A stretch of DNA of 64,000 nucleotides from CAVXNP01 sp963763305 (GTDB lineage Bacteria > Pseudomonadota > Gammaproteobacteria > Xanthomonadales > Rhodanobacteraceae): the NCBI GenBank assembly GCA_963763305.1, contig CAVXNP010000001.1, forward strand, positions 2,914,001 to 2,978,000, given 5' to 3'. Each line of letters begins with the position of its first letter. The stretch's first letter is position 1. The position numbers were made by a program, and so were the translations under genes. The notes below the pieces were generated by a model. It saw only the letters and a list, made by a program, of their open reading frames with translations, was not told the origin of the DNA and searched no databases. Shown here piece by piece: positions 57,985 through 64,000 of the stretch.

Positions 57985-60834
57985 ATGAATGCAACCATGC
58001 GGGCGCTCAAGCGGCGTCCCTTTTTCGTGTTGATCGCGGCGGCGCTTGCCGTGGCCGGCTGCGGCGGTGGCGGTGGCAATGTGCGACCCAGCAGCACCCC
58101 ACCGCCGAGCACGCCGAGCACCCCTCCTGCGCCGCCGCCACCGCAGCCGGACTTCGACAGCCATCTGGCGCTGACCAACACCTACGCTGCGCACAATGCC
58201 GGTTACACCGGCGCGGGCGTCACCATCGGCATGGTCGATACCGGCATCAACACGACCCACCCGGCCTTGCAGGGGCGGGTCAAGGCGTCGCTGCTGTACG
58301 TCGACCCGGCCACCAACGACACCAGCAAGGGCGACGTGGTCGGCCATGGCACCATGACCTCCGAAGTGGCCGCCGGCGTGCCGTTCGGCAGTTGGCCCGG
58401 CGGCATCGCGCCCGGCGCCACCCTGGTCTCCGCGCGCATCATCAGCGACAAGCCTCCGGCCGACGACGGCAGCGGCCAGGGCAACGCGGTGGAAGCGTCC
58501 GATGGCGACTTCTTCGGCCAGTACCTGCTGCCGGACCTGATCGACCAGGGCGTGCAGATCATGAACAACTCCTGGGGTGGCCTGTACTGGAACCCCGACC
58601 ACCCGGCCACGGTGGCGGCCGGCTTTGCCGACGCGTTCCGGCCGTTCGTGGTCGACCACGACGGGCTGGTGGTGTTCGCCACCGGCAACGAGGGCCAGAC
58701 GCAGCCTTCCGATACCGCCTCGTTGCCTTACTACGCTCCCGAGCTGGAGCGCGGCTGGCTGGCCGTGGCGGCACTGGACACGTTGCACCCGACCCAGCTG
58801 GCGGACTACTCCAACGCCTGCGGCAAGGCGATGGACTATTGCCTGGTGGCACCGGGCGACGTGGTGGTCACCGGCGCCGACGACACCGCCGGCCATCCCA
58901 CCTACTGGGTGGTCTCGGGCACCTCGTTCTCCACCCCGACGGTGGCCGGGGCGGCGGCCGTGGTGTGGCAGGCGTTCCCCTATTTCAACAACGACATGGT
59001 GCGGCAGACCCTGCTGGGTACCGCGAAGGACCTGGGTGCCACCGGCGTCGACCCGGTCTTCGGCTACGGCCTGCTCGACGTGGGCAAGGCGGTCAACGGC
59101 CCGGCGCAGTTCAACTGGGGTGACGTCAGCGTGGACTTCAGCGCCGGCCGCTCCACCTGGAGCAACGACATCCGCGGGGCCGGCGGGCTGGTCAAGAGCG
59201 GCGACGGCACGCTGGTGCTCGCCGGCAGCAACAGCTACCAGGGCGACACCACCGTCCAGGGCGGTACGCTCGAGGCCGCCGGTGCGTTCCCCGGCAACGT
59301 CATCGTCGGCAGCGCCGGCCGGCTCAGCGGCGTCTATGCCGAAGGCACCCCGGAAACGGGCATGCCGGGCGTGCAGGGCAACCTGGACAACGCCGGCGTG
59401 GTGGTGGTCAAGGGCGGCCCGGTCGCGGTGGCCGGCAACTATCACCAGGCCAGCACCGGCTTTCTCAACCTCAACCTGGGCTCGCGCCTGGACGTGGCCG
59501 GTACCGCCACGCTGGACGGCGGCACCCTGGCGATCACCGGCGCGGACAGCGGCTACGTCGCCAACAGCCACGAAAACCTGGTCACCGCGGCCGGTGGCCT
59601 CAGCGGCGCCTTCGACCAGCTGACCCTGGCCAGTGGCGTGTTTCTCAGCAGCACCCTGCAGTACGACGCCAACGACGTGTGGATCGACACCACCGGCTTG
59701 AGCGTCACCACCACCGCGGCGGCCAGCGGTTTCGGCGCGCAGCCGGCGGTGATGGGCAGTGCCCGGCGCGTGGACGCCACCTTCGCCCAGCTCGACAGCA
59801 GCCTGGCCAGCGGTGCCGCGGTGTCCTCCGGGCTGATCAGCGGTGCCGGTGCGATCCAGCACACGCCAACCCTGGCAGCGGCACAGCGGTCGCTGCAAAG
59901 CCTGTCCGGGCAGTTGCACGCTGCCAGCACCGCGATGACCTTCGAGGCGATCGACGCCGGCACGCGCGCACTGTCGGACCGTTTCGACAGCCTGGTCGAA
60001 CACCCGCTCGCCGGCGCCTGGAGCCAGAACCTGGGCTACCAGGGTGGCATGAGCCACGGCGGCTACGACCCGGTCGGCTTCCAGTTGAACGGATCGCTGT
60101 TCGGCCAGGATCTTCGCGTCGGCAACCGTGGTGTGGTCGGTTTCGCCGCGGCTCAGTCGCAGGGCCTGGGCCAGTTGGCCGAAAGCGCCGACCAGGGTCA
60201 CAGCCATGCGATGGAAGGCATGCTCTACGGTGGCGTTGTGGGTGAGCGCAGCTACGCCATGGGGCGGATCGGCGTGGGCCATTATCGGGAGAACATGCGC
60301 CGGCACATCCAGCTGGGTTACCTGGATTCGCCGGTGGCAAGCCAGAGCAGCGGCAGCTACGACGTGGCCTATGCCGAGAGCGGTCTGCATCTGGACGCAC
60401 GCGGCACCCGGCTGACGCCCTACGTCGACCTGCAATACGCGCGCATCCAGCGTGGCGGCTTCAACGAGCCAGGCGCCTACGGCTTCGGCCTGAAGGCCAA
60501 CGCACAGACGGTGCAGCGCTGGCAGGCCGGGCTGGGTCTGCGCGCGGCGCACCAGTGGACGCTCGCCCATGGCGGCAGCCTGCAGTTGACCGGCCGGTTG
60601 CAGTGGCAGCAGTCGTTCGGCCTGCGCGGGGACGTGTTCGATGCCAGCTTCACCGGCATCGACCAATGGGCGCCGCTCGGTGGCGTCGGGCTGTCGCGCT
60701 ACGGCGGCGTCGCCGGGATGGGCGTGGACTGGAGCTTCTCGCCGCGCTCGATGCTGCAGTTCGGCATGGACCAGCACTTCGCCCAGCGCGAGCACGGCAG
60801 CATGACCACGCTCAACTACCGTCTGGCGTTCTAG
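57985..60834 (+). CDS. Subtilisin-type autotransporter serine protease (lipoprotein)
   Basis: 949 residues from the ATG at 57985. The signal ends in a lipobox (VAGC, C26), followed by a Gly- and Pro-rich linker (residues 27-55). The S8 protease domain has D85 (GMVDTGIN), H121 (GHGTMTSEVA) and S314 (SGTSFSTPTVAGAAA) with the oxyanion Asn in NNSWGG. A passenger-associated repeat (LVKSGDGTLVLAGSNSYQGDTTVQGGTLEAAG) and beta-helix region follow. The C-terminal autotransporter barrel occupies about residues 670-949 and ends LNYRLAF with the terminal Phe. It resembles NalP/SphB1-like surface proteases, which are also lipidated. It is the only plus-strand gene within the liu region, so it may be an insertion. 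Confidence 0.93.
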   Translation: MNATMRALKRRPFFVLIAAALAVAGCGGGGGNVRPSSTPPPSTPSTPPAPPPPQPDFDSHLALTNTYAAHNAGYTGAGVTIGMVDTGINTTHPALQGRVKASLLYVDPATNDTSKGDVVGHGTMTSEVAAGVPFGSWPGGIAPGATLVSARIISDKPPADDGSGQGNAVEASDGDFFGQYLLPDLIDQGVQIMNNSWGGLYWNPDHPATVAAGFADAFRPFVVDHDGLVVFATGNEGQTQPSDTASLPYYAPELERGWLAVAALDTLHPTQLADYSNACGKAMDYCLVAPGDVVVTGADDTAGHPTYWVVSGTSFSTPTVAGAAAVVWQAFPYFNNDMVRQTLLGTAKDLGATGVDPVFGYGLLDVGKAVNGPAQFNWGDVSVDFSAGRSTWSNDIRGAGGLVKSGDGTLVLAGSNSYQGDTTVQGGTLEAAGAFPGNVIVGSAGRLSGVYAEGTPETGMPGVQGNLDNAGVVVVKGGPVAVAGNYHQASTGFLNLNLGSRLDVAGTATLDGGTLAITGADSGYVANSHENLVTAAGGLSGAFDQLTLASGVFLSSTLQYDANDVWIDTTGLSVTTTAAASGFGAQPAVMGSARRVDATFAQLDSSLASGAAVSSGLISGAGAIQHTPTLAAAQRSLQSLSGQLHAASTAMTFEAIDAGTRALSDRFDSLVEHPLAGAWSQNLGYQGGMSHGGYDPVGFQLNGSLFGQDLRVGNRGVVGFAAAQSQGLGQLAESADQGHSHAMEGMLYGGVVGERSYAMGRIGVGHYRENMRRHIQLGYLDSPVASQSSGSYDVAYAESGLHLDARGTRLTPYVDLQYARIQRGGFNEPGAYGFGLKANAQTVQRWQAGLGLRAAHQWTLAHGGSLQLTGRLQWQQSFGLRGDVFDASFTGIDQWAPLGGVGLSRYGGVAGMGVDWSFSPRSMLQFGMDQHFAQREHGSMTTLNYRLAF

Positions 60835-60966
60835 CCCCGGCAGAGGCGCCCCATGCGGCGCCTCTGCGAAGGGTTTCCACGCGGACATCCACGCCTGTGC
60901 GCACCCTTGCGTCGGTTTCGCAGCGTTTCCGCCGGGCAACCGGTCCACCGCACCCCCCGACTCCCG

Positions 60967-61793
60967 GTAGGGTGGGCTTCAGCCCACCAGGGCCAACGAA
61001 GCGGAAAAGCGGTGGGCTGAAGCCCACCCTACGCGGACATCCATGCCTGTGCGCAGCCTTGCGTCGGGTTCGCAACGCCGCCGCCGGACAACCGGTGCAC
61101 CGCACCCCCGACCCCCGGCAGGGTGGGCTTCAGCCCACCAGGGCCAACGAAGCGGAAAAGCGGTGGGCTGAAGCCCACCCTACGCGGACATCCATGCCTG
61201 TGCGCAGCCTTGCGTCGGGTTCGCAACGCCGCCGCCGGACAACCGGTGCACCGCACCCCCGACTCCCGGTAGGGTGGGCTTCAGCCCACCAAGGCCAACG
61301 AAGCGGAAAAGCGGTGGGCTGAAGCCCACCCTACGCGGACATCCATGCCTGTGCGCAGCCTTGCGTCGGGTTCGCAACGCCGCCACCGGACAACCGGTGC
61401 ACCGCACCCCCGACCCCCGGTAGGGTGGGCTTCAGCCCACCAGGGCCAACAAAGCGGAAAAGCTGGTGGGCTGAAGCCCACCCTACGCGGACATCCATGC
61501 CCCTGGCGCACCCTTGCATCGGTTTCGCAACGCCGCCACCGGACAACCGGTGCACCGCACCCCCGACCCCCGGTAGGGTGGGCTTCAGCCCACCAGGGCC
61601 GACGAAGCGGAAAAGCGGTGGGCTGAAGCCCACCCTACGCGGACATCCATGCCCCTGGCGCACCCTTGCATCGGTTTCGCAACGCCGCCACCGGACAACC
61701 GGTGCACCGCACCCCCCGACCCCCGGTAGGGTGGGCTTCAGCCCACCAAGGCCGACGAAGCGGAAAAGCTGGTGGGCTGAAGCCCACCCTACG
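60967..61793. repeat. Six-unit tandem array of paired REP-B elements, 151-153-bp period
   Basis: Direct arms (GTAGGGTGGGCTTCAGCCC) start at 60967, 61118, 61269, 61420, 61573 and 61726. Each is followed about 40 bases later by its inverse (GGGCTGAAGCCCACCCTAC), and a conserved spacer encodes nothing useful (CATCCATGCC, CCGGACAACCGGTGCACC). The array fills the space between the autotransporter and liuA. Confidence 0.96.
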
Positions 61794-61823
61794 ACCCGCC
61801 TACGAGCCCGCAGCCAGGCAGGC

Positions 61824-62981
61824 TCATTCCTTGCCGTGGAACAGCTCGCGGCCGATCAGCATGCGGCGGATCTCGTTGGTGCCGGCGCCGATCTCGTACA
61901 ACTTGGCGTCGCGCAGGAGGCGGCCGGCGGGGAACTCGTTGATGTAACCGTTGCCGCCCAGTGCCTGGATCGCCTCCAGTGCCACCTGCACCGCGTTGTT
62001 GGACGCGTTGAGCAGGCATGCAGCCGGGTCGATGCGCGACTTCACCCCGCTGTCGAACTGCTGCGCCACCATGTAGGCAAAGCCGCGCGAGGACTGCAGC
62101 GCGGTGTACATGTCGGCGACCTTGGCCTGCATCATGCCGAAGGTGCCGATCGGCGCGTTGAACTGCTTGCGCTCGCGCACGTAGGGCAGGGTCAGATCCA
62201 GGGCCGCCTGCATCAGGCCGATCGGGCCGCCGGAGAGCACCAGCCGTTCGGTATCCAGGCCGCTCATCAGCACGCGCACGCCTTCGTTCACCTCACCGAC
62301 GACGTTCTCCTGCGGGATCTCGCAGTTCTCGAACACCAGCTCGCAGGTGTTGGAGCCGCGCATGCCCAGCTTGTCCAGTTTCTGAGCGGTGCTGAAGCCG
62401 GGCATGCCCTTCTCGACGATGAAGGCGGTCATGCAGCGGCTGCCGGCGGCGCGCGGCGCGGTGCGCATGTACACCAGCAGCACGTCGGCGTCCGGGCCGT
62501 TGGTGATCCACATCTTCGAGCCGTTGGCGACCCACACGTCGCCCTTCTTCTCGGCCTTGCAGCTCATCGAGCCGACCACGTCCGAACCGGCCCCCGGCTC
62601 GCTCATCGCCAGCGCGCCCACGTACTCGCCCGAGCACAGCTTGGGGATGTATTTGCGCCGCTGCGCCTCGTTGCCGTTGTGGAAGATGTTCTGCACCGCC
62701 AGGTTCGAGTGCGCACCGTAGGACAGGCCCACCGAGCCCGATGCGCGCGAGATCTCCTCCATCGCCACCATGTGCGCCAGGAAGCCCAGCCCGCTGCCGC
62801 CGTATTCCTCCGGGATGGTCACGCCGAGCAGACCCATGTCGCCGAACTTGCGCCACAGGTCCTCGGGGAAGGCGTTGTCGCGATCGATCCGGTCCGCGCG
62901 CGGAGCGATCTCCTTTTCGGCGAACGCGTGCACGGATTCGCGCAACAGGTCGATGTCTTCTCCAAGCGGGAACGGGCGCAT
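61824..62981 (-). CDS. liuA: Isovaleryl-CoA dehydrogenase
   Basis: 385 residues from the ATG at 62981, with AGGAG nine bases before. Acyl-CoA dehydrogenase fold: AMSEPGAGSDVVGSM, WITNGPDADVLLVYM (FAD and substrate loops), and the IVD-type catalytic Glu E245 in GLDTERLVLSGGPIG rather than the late Glu of other acyl-CoA dehydrogenases. The C-terminal QALGGNGYINEFPAGRLLRDAKLYEIGAGTNEIRRMLIGREL is also IVD-like. It oxidises isovaleryl-CoA to 3-methylcrotonyl-CoA, passing electrons to ETF. It starts the leucine pathway completed by liuB-E further along the minus strand. Confidence 0.95.
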   Translation of the reverse strand: MRPFPLGEDIDLLRESVHAFAEKEIAPRADRIDRDNAFPEDLWRKFGDMGLLGVTIPEEYGGSGLGFLAHMVAMEEISRASGSVGLSYGAHSNLAVQNIFHNGNEAQRRKYIPKLCSGEYVGALAMSEPGAGSDVVGSMSCKAEKKGDVWVANGSKMWITNGPDADVLLVYMRTAPRAAGSRCMTAFIVEKGMPGFSTAQKLDKLGMRGSNTCELVFENCEIPQENVVGEVNEGVRVLMSGLDTERLVLSGGPIGLMQAALDLTLPYVRERKQFNAPIGTFGMMQAKVADMYTALQSSRGFAYMVAQQFDSGVKSRIDPAACLLNASNNAVQVALEAIQALGGNGYINEFPAGRLLRDAKLYEIGAGTNEIRRMLIGRELFHGKE

Positions 62982-63099
62982 GCGGTGCAACTCCTGGTGG
63001 CTGATCAAACCGGTAGATGGTAGCGCGGCGGCGCGAACCGCGCTGGGCATCGCCGCCACAAGCGTGGCAGCCGGCCGGTCGCGTGGCGGTGAAGCAGGC

Positions 63100-64000
63100 T
63101 CAGGCGTGACGCATCTCGGCGGCCAGCGCGGCCAGCCGGGCGTGCTGCTCCAGCACCAGGCCGAGCTGGCGCATGGCCAGCATCGCGGCCGGGTCGTCGA
63201 ACTGGGCGAGCCGCGGCAGCGGCACCAGCGCGGCGCCATCCTCGCCGGCCGTGCGTGGCGCCGCCAGGCGCCCGGCCAGGCGCTCCAGCGCGCTGGCGGT
63301 GGCGTCGCCCGCGCGGCCGACCGCTTCGCGCGCGGCGGGATCGGCAATCGCCTGGCGGTGAGCGCCCAGCGCCGAGAGGTGACCCAGCAGCGCGTGTGCC
63401 GCGGCCAGGAAGCGCAGCAATACCTCGGTGCCCTGGCGTCGGCGGTCCGGCTCGCGCAGCATGTTCGACAGCAGCCCGCTCAGTGTCGCATCCGCGTTGT
63501 GCGCGTCGCGGCGGGCGATGCGGTAGGCCAGGTCGTCGCGCCGGCCGTTGGCGTACTGCGCCACCACCTGCCGCAGGTACTGCGCATCGTCGTGCAGGGT
63601 CTGCGCCAGCACCTTGTCCAGCGAGCGGTCGTGCCAGTCCGGCAGCACCCACTGGATCGCCGCCGCGGCCAGCGCCGCGCCGATCAGCGTATCCAGCAGC
63701 CTTGGCCACATCACCGCATAGCCGTTGCCGATCTGGTTGAAGCACAGCACCACGAACAGCGTCACCGCCGCGGTGGCCAGCGCGTAGCGGCGCTGGCGGG
63801 TGGCGAAGAACAGCACGCCGGTCAGCACGATCAGCAGCATCTGCCCCGCGCCGAACGGCACCAGCCGCAGTGTGGCCCAGCCGGCCATCAGTCCGGCCAC
63901 GGTGCCGGCGATGCGTTGCAGCAGCACCCGGTGGGTGGCGCCGTAGCTGGGCTGGCACACCAGCAGGGTGGTCAGCAGGATCCAGTAGCCGTTGCGCGGA
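63100..64000 (-). CDS. YccS/FUSC-family inner-membrane protein (N-terminus missing)
   Basis: The C-terminal 300 residues of a larger protein whose 5' end lies past the window. The first visible residues RNGYWILLTTLLVCQPSYGATHRVLLQRIAGTVAGLMAG are the FUSC-type motif of the second membrane half. About four to five more spans follow (LLIVLTGVLFFATR, ALATAAVTLFVVLCFN, LIGAALAAAAIQWVLP). A cytosolic helical tail of 160 residues ends the protein. Relatives (YccS, AaeB) are aromatic-acid efflux or fusaric-acid-resistance pumps. It is upstream of liuA on the same strand with a 118-base gap. Confidence 0.88.
   Translation of the reverse strand, partial: PRNGYWILLTTLLVCQPSYGATHRVLLQRIAGTVAGLMAGWATLRLVPFGAGQMLLIVLTGVLFFATRQRRYALATAAVTLFVVLCFNQIGNGYAVMWPRLLDTLIGAALAAAAIQWVLPDWHDRSLDKVLAQTLHDDAQYLRQVVAQYANGRRDDLAYRIARRDAHNADATLSGLLSNMLREPDRRRQGTEVLLRFLAAAHALLGHLSALGAHRQAIADPAAREAVGRAGDATASALERLAGRLAAPRTAGEDGAALVPLPRLAQFDDPAAMLAMRQLGLVLEQHARLAALAAEMRHA

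Noticed and set aside
57649..60948. 1099-codon minus-strand open frame
   Set aside because: It is antisense to the subtilisin autotransporter, which has a full catalytic triad and barrel. The antisense product is low-complexity, as expected from GC-rich codon bias.

Overview
The window reads as chromosomal DNA of a GC-rich gammaproteobacterium of the Xanthomonadales/Lysobacterales, most likely a Rhodanobacteraceae relative (Rhodanobacter, Dyella or Frateuria type). The support is the gene order mutS-pncC-recA-recX-alaS-csrA-tRNA-Ser(GCU), a liu leucine-degradation set, and two families of palindromic REP elements with a GGCTTCAGCC core. This assignment is inferred from content and layout, not from a search. 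There is no phage, plasmid, transposase, CRISPR array or rRNA operon here.

Layout. 1-9 kb: end of a glutathione peroxidase, slyD, outer-membrane phospholipase pldA, a repeat-containing EF-hand protein, a YcaQ-type DNA glycosylase, cold-shock gene cspA, an alpha/beta hydrolase, an old-yellow-enzyme reductase, a pirin and an Mpo1-like protein. 9-12 kb: a cytochrome c'-like gene followed by a histidine kinase whose membrane sensor resembles CqsS/LqsS quorum-sensing kinases, and an overlapping response regulator. 12-24 kb: tcdA, phaB, gluQ, htpX, htpG, a DUF2235 hydrolase, a hemerythrin, a DUF2236 oxygenase and an M28 peptidase. 24-34 kb: a REP block, a YfcE-like phosphoesterase, a TPP-riboswitch-controlled TonB receptor plus PnuC-family transporter (a probable thiamine uptake operon), a kinase-like protein, an AEC carrier, a response regulator, hslR, and a divergent Lrp regulator / PLP lyase pair.

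34.9-46.8 kb: nearly every gene carries one-base frameshifts (a PD40 lipoprotein, a membrane protein, mutS, pncC, recA, recX, alaS, an acetyltransferase and a DUF1801 protein). Because alaS and recA cannot plausibly be dead, and the genes keep normal overall lengths, I read this as poor consensus sequence rather than pseudogenization. alaS is intact again from about 42.8 kb, followed by csrA and tRNA-Ser(GCU). Past the tRNA lie about 850 bases of decayed repeats that contain inverted copies of the tRNA 3' end.

46-64 kb, mostly minus strand: acetyltransferases, a secreted amidohydrolase, and the leucine catabolic genes liuE, liuD, liuC, liuB and liuA (isovaleryl-CoA to acetoacetate plus acetyl-CoA). 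The set is interrupted by a seven-unit 153-bp REP array, an alanine-rich lipoprotein, an acetyl-CoA acetyltransferase, a plus-strand subtilisin autotransporter and a six-unit 151-bp REP array. The thiolase can process the acetoacetyl-CoA/acetyl-CoA pool that liu feeds, and phaB at 13 kb could draw on it too. The window ends inside a YccS/FUSC-family membrane protein.
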